From contig JAAMXP010001306.1 of the NCBI GenBank assembly GCA_019693395.1, forward strand, positions 2,248-62,115: DNA of 59,868 nucleotides, written 5' to 3'. The stretch comes from Ettlia oleoabundans. Its lineage: Eukaryota > Chlorophyta > Chlorophyceae > Chlamydomonadales. The notes under the pieces were generated by a model. It searched no databases. It worked only from the letters and a program-made list of their open reading frames with translations, and had not been told where the DNA came from. Below, piece by piece: positions 1-12,517 of this stretch (the stretch's first letter is position 1; the number at the start of each line of letters is the position of its first letter). Both the position numbers and the translations under genes were made by a program.

Positions 1-1643
1 TGCAGCCTCCGTGTTTGAGCAGCTGGCCGGCAGGCCGCCGCAAGGGACGCTGGATGAGCTGCAGGTGCTCTTTTTGTTAAGCAACTAGTGTTTTTTCCAT
101 GATGGGCCATGATGGCCATCGAAACTGGTTCTATCGTAATCGCAGTAGCGCGGCACATGTGTGATATTGCCCTTTACAAAATGATTCTACCCGCTTATCC
201 TCAGTTGGCCCTTATGATGATGCCATTGCACCTCTCTGTTGGACTCGTTGATGATGGTGATGGAGCTTGCTTCGACAAAATGGCAGTCTTTTTTTTGCTT
301 TAGCTGCAGGTGATTGCAGTAGACAGCGGCAGGAGCTACCAGCTGTCGTACAAGCACTACAACCACTGGTGCGACTCGGGCGCAAGCTACCTGCAGGTGG
401 GCCCCCGAGTTGGTGCGTGTTGCTTCTTGCCGTGCGAAAGCAAGCAAGCATGTGCCTCAAACCAGCAGTGCAAGAAGTGCAAAGCGAAAATTTTGAGGTT
501 AGCACTGCCAGACTGTGCCAACTCGCCTGCCAGCACATTCGCTGGTTGATTGCTGTTGACGTGGCCTTACCTGTTGTTGGTTGTGCCTGCAGGGTTCCCA
601 GCTGCGTGCCTGGGTGCAGGACACCCGTGCCAAGGTGGGGGACATTGTTGCCATGAAGCATGAAGGGGAGCAGGTGCTGGTTCGCCTCATACCCACAATC
701 AGGGCTGTGCCTGCCGACGACGAGCAAGACGCCCCGCACGAGGCCCAGCAGGCGCAGCAGCAGGAGTCGCAGGAGCCCGAGGGGCTCCCCGCCGAGTGCG
801 AGCCGGCTGGCTGGGACGCTGCAGTGAAGGCGGAGCCTGCAGAGGAGGGAGAAACCTCTGAGGCAGCGATGGCGCTTGGGTCAAGTGGCCGACGCGGGAG
901 CCCCCCTGGCAACAGGAGCGACAGCAGGATACGCAAGCAGTGGGAGCTGGAGTGGCATGGCTCCCAGCAGCAGCGCTCTCCCACCACAACAGCCCAACCC
1001 ACTGGTTTAGTAGGAGACACTGTATGCACCCGTGGTGCGGAATGTGGTGCAGTGAAGCAGGAGGAGCAGCAGTTGCCTCTTGGTACTGCAGCACCAGCAG
1101 CATCAGGGCCAGCAGGCGTTGAAGTACCAGCTCCGCCTGCAGGGCTGCTGTCAAGTGCTGATGCAGCCGGCAGCGGCAGCCTTCCAGGTGGAGGACCTGC
1201 ACTGGCAGATCGGGCTGCGCAGGCCAGGCTGCGCAAAGTACAGCAGGCACTAGAGGCATTTGCAGCTGCTGACACGGACAACCCCGACAGCATGTTGCGC
1301 CCGCTGCGCCTGCTGGTCCTGGCAAACAAGGGCGGGCCAACCCTGCGGGTAAGCTTGCCAGCCGTTATGCTCGATGTCTTCTCTTGTTCAATGTCTTTCG
1401 TGTCAGTCTGCCAATGGCAAAACGTGCCTCAATATAGCTTGTGTGCCCCTCCTGCCTGGGACTTTACCCATCATATGGCGCAACTTTCCCATGTCTGCTT
1501 TGCAGGATGTCGTACATCGCTGGGCCACATATTCACTGGCTGCTCAGCAGGATGTGTTTGACGCAGCCCTCATTGCAGCAGAGGGCCATCTGGAGGGGCT
1601 AGAGGAGCAGGTGCAATATGCGCTGCTGGAGGCAGCGGCCTGA
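1..1643 (+). CDS. Gene A: B3-like protein with shared C-terminal module, 5' truncated
   Basis: Four exons can be joined in frame: about 6-60, 310-397, 593-1348 and 1506-1643 (stop TGA). The first exons run into a B3-like DNA-binding fold: SGRSYQLSYKHYNHW, then RAWVQDTRAKVGDIVAMK and a final VLVRLIP strand, which match the B3 pattern of central tryptophan, 'vGD' turn and last beta strand. An acidic, Ala/Gln-rich linker follows, then a C-terminal module (KVQQALEAFA, DSMLRPLRLLVLANKGG, then VVHRWATYSLAAQQDVF) that recurs in genes D, E and L. The intron inside that module is phase 0 after TLR. Inference: a nuclear DNA-binding regulator. The start lies outside the window. B3 assignment is moderate; membership of the shared family is strong. 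Confidence 0.72.
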
Positions 1644-1774
1644 GCCAACATCCGGCAAGTCGGCAATAAGGTGCCTACGAGGTGTAGCATGGAGAGCCTG
1701 GCCCAACCCCTGTGCCCCAACAGCAATCAGTAGGTGGCAATCTTTGAAGGGACAATACAAAATGTACAAGAAAA

Positions 1775-1823
1775 TGTAAATGACGACTGCATCAAGCACA
1801 TGCCCTCCTGTACCTTTGTGTAA
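1775..1823 (+). terminator. TGTAA poly(A) signals for gene A
   Basis: Two TGTAA pentamers (1775-1779 and 1819-1823) lie 132 and 176 nt after the gene A stop. TGTAA is the usual chlorophyte polyadenylation signal. Gene C ends convergently at 1899, so the 255 nt between the two stops hold both 3' UTRs. Confidence 0.55.
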
Positions 1824-1898
1824 CAAAATGTGCTCTGCAGGCTGGCAATCTGCTTTTGTGTTGCAAGGGTAAAGTTGTATGTCATACTTAGCTACATC

Positions 1899-4733
1899 TC
1901 AAGAAACGAGCACTGCAGGCCGTATGCCTTGAATGCCTGGCTTTGACGCATGCTGTGCTGGCGTTGGCACCAAGAGCGGTAGAGGCTGTTGGAAGGCTTG
2001 CTCAACCTGCGCTTGGAGGCTACTCAGCTTACCCTGGAGAGTACTCCAGCGCAGTTCGGCAGCCAACGTGGTATCAGACATTTCCTGCTGCTGCTGCTGC
2101 TGCGGAGGCAAACTGATGAAAGCGTGGTGCTGTGCCTGCTGAGCTCTGCTTAGCTGGCACAGCTGCGCAGACAGCTGTTCTTGGAACGTTAGGGCTGTTG
2201 GTGAGGCGGGCCGGGTGGGGGGCAGCTCGCTGCCCTCCTCCTGTCCATCCTCTTGCCCGACAAGGGAGGTAAGGACATCGCAAGGTAAAGACGTGTTCTT
2301 GCCACCAGCTGTGCAGTCTATTGTTCCTGCTGCTGCGCCTGTGGGAACCGCTGCCAGTGATGCCATGCGCATGCGTTGGGCTGCAGCTAGGGCTTGCTGC
2401 AGTGCAGCTTTGCAGTGCAGCCCTGCAATCAACGATTCATCAGCTGCAACGCTACCTCGTCTGCCCTCTGCTGCATTGTCTGAAGGTGCATGTGGTTGAT
2501 TGATGCTTGATCGGACTGCATCCACTCGCCAGTGCATGTTCAGGTCCAGCCGGTCTGCCGCTCCTGTGCCTTTGTCAGCAGGTGTCAGAGGCTGCTGCGG
2601 CTGTCGGTGCTGCCGTTTTAGCGGCTGCCGCCGCGTTCTGGGACGCTTGCTGCCGCCCCACGCACCGCCTGCCAGAAGTTGTGAGGCTGTCTCTGCTGCC
2701 CGCTGTTCCTTGCTGACCAGAGCTGGCTGCTTATCCGCTGCTGGCACACGGGGCTGATGCAACAGGTTCCGCAGGAAAGCCACCATCTCTGCCGCGCTCC
2801 GCAGATGCCTGCATAGGAACAGAAGCGCAAGAGCAGTTTGTCGAACAAGTTCAATGGCAGCAGCCAGCAGGAGCATTGGGGGACACTGGGGCAAAGGCGA
2901 CGTCTGATGCTAGACACAACAAGCAAGCTGGGCTAATGCATAATCCCTATTGCATACTGCACTGGCCTCTGTGGGCTGCGAGCTGTGCATGCTATGCGTG
3001 CTGCGTGCACCTCAGTTGCTGCATCAGTGCTTCATCCATCACGAACTGCATCGCCGCGGTGGGCAGGTTGAAGGCGACGAGCTGCAAGGAAAGCAGGTTT
3101 GGCAGCAGTATGGAGAGCATTTGCGGCCTGAATCACAACAAGAAACTTCTCTTCCAAGCACCTCAGTAGCCAGCCGCATGACTACCCCCCAGGTAACTGC
3201 TTAGCTACGGTGCACAGCGCACCCGCCGCGTAAAGCTTCAAACCCAGGCAGTGCATGCGCCAGGTCAGCACAAGGTCGGCAGCGACTGCCGCCTCCTGCC
3301 GCTTCAAGCCGTCAAGCTCCGCCTCCTCTTCACGGTGAACCACCTGCTAGTATTACATAAAGGAACTACATAAAAGAGGCAGCAGAAGATGCAGAGGGTT
3401 GTGTGGGTCAATGCAGGCAAGCTGTGACGCAGGCATTGACCAGCCTGACACTCGCCTCTGCCTCATTGCCAGCTTGACAAGACCCACACCATCCGGTTGT
3501 GCCCTGCTTTATACACAATATTTTACGTAACCCTCAGCCCGCATTACTTCTCGCAGCAGAGCCTGTAGCACAGCGGTAGGCGACGCACCTTCACGCTCCA
3601 TTCACCGCCTGGCGGGGAGGCAACCCGGGTGGCTCCTTTGATGCGCTGATCTGTCGCCAGCTCAGCACCCAAAGCAGCAGCCACGCTGCTTGTCAGCTGG
3701 GCCAGCACCGGCTGCACAGAATGCTCCTGAATGGCTCCTGACTAAGGTGCCCCAAGTACCCATACACACACACATGCAATTGACACAGGGGGATGCAAGA
3801 AGTGACTGGCGGGCTGTGAACTTTGCACAGCCCGGTGGCGTTGAAAAGCACAGCAAGGCTTACCAGTTCCTCATCCTCCTGCTGCCGCCTCCTTTTCCTC
3901 TGCTTCTCTCTCGCCTGTTGTCCTGCTTTGTCCCGCTGCACACAGCTTGATGGTCGGCCCTGTTGAAGCGGCTGCTGCTGCTGCTGGGGCTGTTGCTGCG
4001 CCTGGATGATCCTCCAGGGGGCTGGAGTATCACAGCAGACTGGAGCATGGCCCGCGGCAGCAACGACCGGATCAGTGCCACAAGTTGCGGTGGCAAAAGC
4101 GTACGCAGCAGGCGCAGCAAGCCCAAATCCCGTGTGTAGGGCGCGTCTGGAAAATTCAAGCTCAGGCAGGGCAGGGCTTCCAGCGGAATCGCGGCGGTGC
4201 TGGCAGGCTGACCCTTCTGCTGCTGCTGCTGCTCTGGCTGCCGCAGCAGCATCCATGCTTGCACCAGGTCGGCTCCCACGTGGGCGCCACGCCTCGTCAG
4301 CACGGCAGGGCAGATCCTGATAAGCGCTCCTTGAGCCAGCAGCTGCAAAAGACGGCGTGTTATGAAGGGTGTCTTGGTCTTCGGGGTAGGTGGACCATGT
4401 GCCACCAGAGGCTAGGCAGGAAGATGTGCAGGCATCCCCGATGGCAGCAGAAACAGCGACAGCACTAAAGCAACACTGCTCAGCTGCCCTGCTCAGCTGC
4501 CAAATGTGGCCAGATCACAATCTGCATGCACACATGCAACTGACCTGCACGCCCCACCCGCCAGACTTGAAGAAAACGCCATGTGAGCGGACAGGCTCCA
4601 AGCCGCTGGTAAAGACAGCGGCAACTGACGCGGGTGCTTGTCTCGGCACCGGGCCTTCCAACGCTTGCAGCCGAAGCTGCACCTGCCCCCCTCCGGCAGA
4701 ACTAGGCGGGATGTTAAAGGTAGGTTGCTGCAT
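1899..4733 (-). CDS. Gene C: diverged AP2-like protein with coiled-coil, Gln-rich tail
   Basis: Exons seen on the minus strand: about 4551-4733, 3870-4380, 3580-3690, 3240-3345, 2990-3110 and 1899-2808. The first two carry an AP2 remnant: an SHGVFFKSGGWGVQ start, a THRR-like helix RRGAHVGADLVQAW and a true LSLNFP end followed by a helical extension (LVALIRSLLP), as in the canonical AP2 domains of gene L. Next comes the degenerate AP2-like domain shared with D, E and L (EWSVK, intron, RQEAAVAADLVLTW, AFNLP, EALMQQLR), then the R-H-L-R-S-A-A-E-M motif. The long last exon encodes basic, Gln-rich sequence and a predicted coiled coil. It ends without the C-terminal LLVLANKGG module of its relatives. 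The start at 4733 is a guess; an ATG at 4849 is an alternative. Function: putative regulator, inferred from domains only. Confidence 0.6.
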
Positions 4734-5303
4734 GTGAAGAGAAGACGCCTATGCTGAACCAGCGGAAAGCGCGGGAGGCGACCGCGTGCCGCCAACTCTA
4801 AGGTCTGCAAGTCAATTGCCGCCAGCATCCGCTCTCTAGCGGCTTTCAAATGCCGTTAGAAGCTGCGTACTCAAGCCTTTAAAGCAAGGAGTGCAGCAGC
4901 GTCAGGGTTGTGCTATCTAGACTGCTCAAATACGTGTCGTCACGCTCAGAAGCGGCTCCTTACGGCTTCCTATCAGTATCATCCGTGATGACTGGCCCTC
5001 AGCAGGCCGAGATGAGACATGACATGCAATCACACGAGCTGTACCGCTGCCAGCGCCGCTGAAGGCAGGTGTACCACGGTAAATGACGTCTTAGCACTCA
5101 GCCAGCATCTTGCAGGAAACCTCCTCCTTACGAATCGGTACTAAAACACATGCAGCCATGAACAACAACCCGGAATGCCCCACACGAAATGCAACGCAGC
5201 CCGCAAAGCGATGGCTAACACCAACAACTCGTAAAATCTAGACACTAGTATGTACAAGCAGCGTAACAAACATAACCGCCATGGAACAACCCCATGATGC
5301 AAT

Positions 5304-8300
5304 TCAGCGCAGCATCTGCAGTGCCAGCTGCAGCTGTTGCTGCAGCTGTTGCTCCAGCTGACCCAGCTCAGTTGTCTCCGCGGCCAGGAGCACAGCCTCA
5401 AACACATCCCGCTGCTGCGCAAGGTCATAGCTACTCCACTTGTCCACAACCTCCTGCAGTACAGGACGCAGCAACGAACAGGTTTAGCAGCATGCAACCG
5501 GAGGGAAACAAACTGGAGCAACACGACGCCGGCAAACACCCAGCCCCCAGCATGATGCATGGCTGGCAGCGTCGAATAGTTGTGGGGGTTTGACACACCT
5601 CATGTGGCATAGTTAAGCCAATCGACACACTACTTGCACATAGCTAGCCATACAAGCAGGCATTGTTGTTTGAGCCAAGCAGCCAGTGGGAAAGACAGCT
5701 GCTCACCCGCAGCAGCTGACCGCCTATCTTTGCCAGCACCAGTAGGCCCAGCGGGCGCCGCATGCTGTCGGAGCTTTCAGTTTTGGCGTCCGCAAAGGCT
5801 TCCAGAGCTTGCTGCACCTTGCGCTGTTTCGCCTGTTCCCGGCGCGCAACAAAGGCAGCCGCCGCCGCAGCTGCCTCTGCCGACAGCCCTTCCGCTGGCT
5901 CACCCGTCGCCTCAGCGGCAGCAGCTGCACCAGGCGCCGCCCCAGTGCCGCCGGGTGCGTTCTGCCCGCTGCCATGGCGGGTGCTCGGCGGTTGCTGCCC
6001 CTGCTCCTGCTGCTCAGGAGAGTGCTGGCGGCGGCGCTTCAGGCCCGATCCCGCCGTCTCGCCTTCAACGTCTGCTAGCACTTGGGGTGCCTCCCTACCA
6101 ACTGTGGGCTGCGGTTCAACACTTGCTGCCGGTTGTTTACGCTTGCGTTTGCCAGGCAACCCTAGTTCCTCCTTCTCCTGCTGCTCTTGTTGCCCTTGCT
6201 GCTGTTCCCGCCGGCTGCGCTGCTGTTGCTGCGGCAGCAACTCCATCAATAGCTGGCGCATATCAGCCACAGTTTTAATGGGCCTGCGGGCACACGCAAA
6301 CCGACGGTGTGGGAGCAACCGCCGATGCAAGACCAGACATACCACACCAGTGCGCGACACAACAGCATGCTCATAAGCTTGGGATAAATGGAAGGCAACA
6401 GGGCTAGCAGCCACACGGATGGGAGCTTGTCAGGTCAGGCCAAGCATAGCAGTGCTCCATGTGCTGCACGGCAGCGGCTGCCGTACCGCAGGAGCGCGAG
6501 AAGCTTTTGATCCTCGCTGTATCCAGCACCAGGCACGTTCAGACCGCTGCAGTCTGAGCCCTACAGTCAGGATAGATCCAGATGCACAGCACAGCACCTC
6601 AGTTGAGCGACTCATCAAGTATAACGCATGAATCCATCACCCCACCTGCTGTCAGCTCAGCGAGCAATCAACGCCAGCAACAAGACAAAGCATCGCTGCT
6701 GTCCACTGCGCGACACACAGCGGCTAGCCCCGTTGTGCATGGGCAGATGCACGGGACTGAGGCTCGGAAAGCTGGCACACCATGCCAGCTACATGCCTTG
6801 CTCACCTCTTCTCCCTCCCCGCCCTTTGAGCGCCTCGTGTATTCGTCCCCCATACAGTGATGCCGCCAAGTCAGCACAAGGTCGGCAGCCACCGCCGCCT
6901 GCTGCATACTCATGCGGCCCACTGTCATGCGCTCCTTGCTCCGGGTCATCTGCACAAGCAGCACCGAGGTAAATCAATTGTGAATGCATAAATCTTGGCA
7001 ATATTGGTCGGTTGAAAAAGCAAGATGACTGAGAGTTCTTAGGCGGCATGCAAATGGACGATATCCCTGCCACCTGTTAGATGCGTTTACAATCAATGGT
7101 AACCACAGCAGCCGGTGCGTATCTGCGTTGTGGGAGCACGAACGATCAATACCAAAACAGCCGCTGTCTGTCTGCGTTACGAGAGCACGTGAGGATCAAG
7201 CAAGCGTTGCAACTCACCTCCACCACCCAGTGGTAATGATACTGGTCGTGGTTTTGGGGCCGCGCCCCAATCACCTCCGCTTCAGACAGGTCAGCAGCAG
7301 CGGCCAGAGCGGCTGCAACACTAGGTGGCACACACTCAGAGCACAGTGCCTGCCCGTTTTGCTGGCTGTCGCCGTCAACGCCGCTAGGAGGGGCAGCCGC
7401 TTTGCTCTTCTTGCGCTCGCTGCCCGCAACAAAACTTGGTTGCCGCCTCGATAGCTTGGCTTGCGTGGCCGGCAGCACGCGGCCGCGGATGCCTTGCAAC
7501 CCAAGCTCCAGAGCACAGCACACCAACGCCGCGGGGTCAGAGGCAGCCTCGCTTGCCGCACGATTGTTGGCAGCATGCACCCCCGCATTCGTCAGCGGCA
7601 CCTGCCATGTGTGCGGGAAGCAGCCGGCAGCATGCAGGGCAGCCAGGTTGATGGTAGCTTCCTGACCGCTGCTGCCAGGCTGTTTGGAGATGCTGATGCA
7701 CCCAGCCAGCCTGGCTTCAGCTGGGGCGCCCCATGGCAGAAGCACATCTTGCAGGTACGCATAGGGTCCGTGCTCGTAGGGGTCAAAGGGTGGTGCCTCC
7801 CCAAGCAGCCACTCAAGGGCCTGCGCGTCATTGCTTCTGCTGCTCTGGGTCCCCTCGCCAGCCGTCCTGCAGGATGAAGACAGCGGGGGACAGGCAGCGT
7901 GGCTTGTACAAGTCAACGCATGAGCGCCACTGCAGCCACCGGGAAGGAGACAATGCAAACGCATCAAAATTTGGTAGCGCACGACAGGCTGACCAAGGGA
8001 GGGGGTATGGACAGTCATCTGACTTCCCCGCCACAGATGACTGTGGTTGGTGCCAACAGCAACCAACGCATTGCTGAGGTGGGAACGGAAGGGCAAGGAA
8101 GGGCGCGGCAATTGACACCCCAGGCAAAAGCCCAGGGCAATCATGAGGCAAGGGAGGATGTGCAGACTCGGATTATTTGCCCTCATAGTTTATCTTACCG
8201 ACAGGCGGGGATAAGTCGCTTCAAGCAGCTGCGCAGGCAGCGCAGGCCTTCAGAGACGCAAGTGCTCGGCAGGTTGGCCAAGAGCAGCAAGTCGCTGGCA

Positions 8301-11300
8301 GACTGACTGCGTCGCGACAAGCGGCGCGCATTTCCGTGAAGGCTGCCTGCAACGGCAGCCGGGGACAGCATCGCCGCCGCTGCTGCTGGCGAGGCAGCCG
8401 TGGCCGCACCTGCCGCACCCCCTGACGCAGCCCTTCGATTGGCGGCCTGAACGCCCCTGTGCGTCAGCGGCACCTGCCAAGCCTCAGGAAAGCAGCCCTC
8501 CGCATGCAACAGTGCTATGTCGAGCTCCGCACTCTGCCCGCTGGGGCTGCGCAGCACGCAGCCTGCCACGCTGGCACCAAGCGGCGCGCCCCACTGCAGC
8601 ACCTTCTCCAGGTAGAGGTACGGATCCTGCCCAAGTGCGTACTGCGGGGCCTCTGGCCCTACCGTGTCAGCCAATGCCTTGCTACGATCCTCCATTGAGT
8701 TCAGCCTGGAGTGCCCTGCCAAGAATTCCCTGCACAGATCAGGAACCAAAACACACCTGTAAATAAGGCCAAGCAAGTGATAGTATGCTCAACAGCATTG
8801 CTGACCGGCCCTATCAGCAAATCATTACTCTGATTCTTTCGCCGTCAGAGGGCAACACAGGTGCTTGCAAGTGTGCCTTAACCCCAGAACCTGTGCCTGT
8901 TTGTGCCCTCATCAACCCAAGCTGTTTTAACACTGAGCTCACCTTGCGCCAGCCAGCACCTTTATGATGCACTTCAGGGCGCACCGCAGCCGCCTCGAGT
9001 CGATGGGCCCATGAAGCTTGGGCAGCTCAATACGCTGCGGCCCATTGCTGGTCATTGCCTCCTGCCGCTGCATGTGGCCCTGATTCTGCTTCTGCTCGCG
9101 CCGCCCCTGCTCCTGCTGCGTGGAAGGTTGCTGACATGCAGCTGGCTGCTGGTGCTGCTGCGCCGGCTGAGGCAGGGGAATGTGCACGCGTTTAGGGTGC
9201 GCTTGCTTGCGCTTCGCGCCCTGCCTCTCACCCTGCTCTTCACCAATGTCTGGCTGCGTCGGTGGCTGCGCCGGAGCCTTAGCCGCATTGCTTGCGTCCC
9301 ACGGGGCAGGCTGCTTGCCTGTTGTTTTAGGTTGAGCTGGCTTGCGCACCATGGCCAAGTTCCATGCCTCCCTCTGCACTGCTAAACGGTCTGCGGCCGC
9401 TGCTTCTTGCGCCTGCTGGTTGGCTGCCTGCACCCCCACAGCTGTGAGCGGCACTTGCCAGGTGTGTGGGAAGCATCCCGCCGCATGAAGCACAGCCAGA
9501 TCGACATGCGGTTTACCAGCGCGTCCCAGCACAATAGCGCCAGCCAGATTCGCCGATGCTGGCGCACCCCAACGCAGCAGCTCCACCAGATAGCCCAGCA
9601 CATCTGTCCAGCTGCAATCAAACTGAGGTGCCTGGCTGCCCAGCCAGTCACGCAACTGCTGCTTGTCGTTCTCGATGGTGGACCTGACATTGGTAGGTAG
9701 ATGCTCCCTGCAACCAATGCCGCAGTGCAACATGAAAACAGGCGTCACAGTCTCTGATGCACAAGTAAGCTATAGACTTTAACTCAGCCAAACATGCAGC
9801 ATGCCAGCAGGGGTAAGCGCTTGGTCTATACCCACCGTAGAGAATGCAGCAAACCGTAGGCAGGCATTGCAAAAGCAGAAGGACGACCGCGACGAAAATC
9901 CACATGCCAGTAGAGAAGCAGGTGTGCAGTTCTGTTGTCTCAATCCCCATTCCTCACCTTGTGGAAGGTATGATATACTTCAATGCGCCCACCAAGAAAC
10001 GCAGGCGCTCTGCGGTGCCTGAGCGTGACAGCTGCGGCAGCAACAGCAGGCGCGTTGCGGAGTCAGCGTCTGGCGCCACCTCTGCTGCGGCCTCCGCCGC
10101 CACCAACGCGCTAGGAGGCAGGGCATCCAGGAACAGAATTGCTTCCTGTTCCAGATCCACCGTCTTGCGGTCATCATCATCATAGTGTATGGCGTACACA
10201 GGGACGAGGATGTCGGCACAGGTGGGGTAGTACTTGACCACAGTGCCCGGGAACCAGCACTTCTCGAGCTCCCAGTAGTGCAGCAGGCGGGTGCCCACCA
10301 CCCCCCTCCCCCAGCCACGATCAGACTCACGCCACTCGCGCTGCACGCGGTTGGCGGCCTGTACTGCCGTCGGCTCCAGCGGTACCACCCAGGCTGCAGG
10401 GTAGAGGCCTGCAACAAGCAGGCGAGGAAGCACAGCAAAGGCGGAAGGCAGGAGAAGGCGGCACGAGTTACAGGTACAGCAAATCACTCTAGAGATGACA
10501 CAAATTGTAATGTGCTGGCGGTTGCCAGGCTCAGCCAGGCAGCAGCAGGCACAACTCGTGGTCCTCTGTTTTAGCGTGCATACAATCCCTTTGTTAAAAC
10601 GAAGCGCTTGAAGCAGCACCAGCCAGCAGCCACCACCTCCCCGCCCAGCACCAGTGCGGGTGTGGGCAGCATTTCAAGCACAACCACACATCGGACCTGC
10701 TGCATGCATGGCTAGGAAGTCGGGGGCTGCAGGGCGGCCAGCCTTTGATGATTTAAAGAAGCCGCGAGCTTGCTTGGGACTGACTGTGGTGCCAGATGCC
10801 GCAGCCAGCAGATCCGCCAGGCGCTGCCACTTGTCCCGTCCATCCTGTGAATAGCACAGAACGTGAGCGGCAGATGGCCTGTGGTAAGAAGTGGGCCCCC
10901 TGATTTTGCTATTTAGAGCAGGATGAGAAGAAGAAAGGCTGTCGCAAGACAGGTAAGTGACTGTTGTGCATCGGCCTAGCCGAAGGAAGAAGGCATGGTG
11001 GCAGGCAGCCCGCAAGCAGTCAGCTCACCCGCAGGTCACCCAGCACATGGGGCCCCAGCCACCGCTCCAGCTTCGCAGCCAGCTCATAGTATGAGGCGCC
11101 CAGGAGCTGGCGCGGCGACGGTGCGGGCTCATTGGCGGTGCCAGGGAACAACCCGATGCAAAGCTCTGCAAAGCGCCGCAGCTGAGGTAGCTGCTTTGCC
11201 TCAGCTGCTTGGCTGCCACCAGAGTGCTCGTCAGAGGTGGCAGTAACCTGCGATGGAGCTCCCGCAGCTGCCTCCTCTGCTCGTCCTTCTGTTGCTGCTG

Positions 11301-12117
11301 CTTCTGCTGCTACTGCAGCCGGTGCCTCCTGCGCATCTGTTCCAGCTGAGGCCCCTCTTGCGTCCATCGCCATCTCTTTTGTTAAATGCATTGCTGAAAG
11401 AGGATGCTCTCCCATTAATGCCTCAGTTGCTGTGGCCTGCTCTGCTTTTGCCAATGTGCTCTCCGCCTGCAATGCACCCTCCTCTGCTAAGGGTGCATGC
11501 TCTGCCTGCAATGCATCCCCTGCTGTGGACTCCCCTGCTGCTGCCAATCCGCCCTCTGCCTCCGCAAGTTTTTCCCCAGCCGGCGACCCACCTTCTCCTG
11601 GGGCTCCTGCTGCCGCTGCCGCCATAGTTTCCACTGCTGCTGCTGGCACCGCTGCATCTGCTGCCGGCCCATCCTCCACAAGGGCTGCTGTCAATTGGCC
11701 TTCCTCTGCTGCCAGACTGCCCTCTGCTGTTGCTGGCTCCTTCACCGCAGCTGCACCCTCCACAGCTGCGTCCATATCCTCGCTAGTGAATGCTTGGTCC
11801 TCCCCTGATGCTGCATCATCTGCGGCTGTTTCCTGAAACGCTGCTGGCGCCTGCACTTCCACCTCAACTTCTACCACCTCTGCCGCTGCCAAAGCAGTCC
11901 GTTCACCACCACACCTGGCAGCCGCAGGTGCTGCGAGTCCCTCGCTGTTCAGTGGCCTATGAACTGGTGAGCCGCTTTGCATGCCCCCCACCTCTTGGTC
12001 TACTGGTAGCAAGCGAACTGCACCGCCACCGCCCACGGCAGCTCCAGCAGGCAAAGGACCGCCTGCACCTTCTTGGCCTGCCTCTTCCTTCACCCGTGGT
12101 GATACACCGCCGGTCAT
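5304..12117 (-). CDS. Gene D: exon-repeat protein with Tudor-like and AP2-like domains
   Basis: Large minus-strand gene. Exons: about 11030-12117 (acidic Ala/Glu-rich; ATG gives MTGGVSPRVKEE), about 10700-10850, about 9959-10408, 8943-9707, 8199-8729, 7218-7866, about 6805-6952, 5707-6293 and 5304-5453 (stop TGA). Four exons carry copies of an unrecognised repeat with a WGAPAxAxLAG segment and LHAAGCFPHTWQVPLT then GVQAANxxA. Copy 1 contains a Tudor-like insert (GTRLLHYWELEKCWFPGTV, then YDDDDRKTVDLE). After copy 4 comes the degenerate AP2-like domain (HWVVE, intron, MQQAAVAADLVLTW), the R-P-I-K-T-V-A-D-M motif, a basic Gln/Glu-rich stretch and the shared C-terminal module. The exon that should carry the xNxP tail, near 6560-6660, could not be placed cleanly. 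Inferred role: chromatin-associated or DNA-binding regulator. An upstream ATG at 12459 would lengthen the N-terminus. Confidence 0.7.
8943..9707 (-). repeat. Exon-repeat unit, copy 2 of gene D
   Basis: One 765-nt exon that starts and ends in phase 2 (AG|G). It encodes REHLPTNV, LVELLRWGAPASANLAG, LHAAGCFPHTWQVPLT and GVQAAN, a long basic Gln-rich linker and a closing LKCIIKVLAGAR. Neighbouring copy 3 (8199-8729, 531 nt) has the same phases and the same landmarks. Copy 1 (about 9959-10408) and copy 4 (7218-7866) have the landmarks but are modified at one end. No family name is recognised. Confidence 0.8.
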
Positions 12118-12512
12118 CTCAGCAGCTCCAAAGCCGGAACCTATACACAGCCAGGTGTTGCCGGGAGCACGCGAAGAGCAGGTTGTAAGCGCTGGTGTTG
12201 CGGGTACCCCAAACACCCCGCTATAGCCATGAAATTGGCCTTGGCAGTCGATGGACCAGTCGGCGCAAGCCTCACCGTCCGCCCCAACTTCCGGCGCCCT
12301 GGATGCGTCAATCAGCCCGCGGTGGTAGCACAGCGAACGAAAGACACCCTGGGAACGCACCAGGGTGCCAATCTTACAAACGGAGTTCGTGTGCAGGCCG
12401 CAGGGGTCTCCAACAATTGAACAGTGCGTCCGCTGCGCGCACCTATGTCGCCCTGGCATGCCAGCTAGATTGCGGGTTTCCTGATCAAACTTCCCTCTTG
12501 CCTCCCTCTTGC

Positions 12513-12517
12513 TTACA
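12513..12517 (-). terminator. TGTAA poly(A) signal for gene E
   Basis: TTACA on the plus strand reads TGTAA on the minus strand, 115 nt past the gene E stop at 12632. A second copy lies at 12374-12378. This separates gene E from gene D, whose first exon starts at 12117 or 12459. Confidence 0.5.

Noticed and set aside
499..1340. Long minus-strand open frames opposite gene A
   Set aside because: Cys/Ser/Ala-rich translations that mirror the CAG-rich coding strand; the plus strand carries the conserved module and spliced frame.
11237..11836. Plus-strand open frame of 199 residues opposite gene D exon 1
   Set aside because: It is almost pure Ala/Ser/Pro and is the complement of the acidic Ala/Glu-rich exon of gene D.
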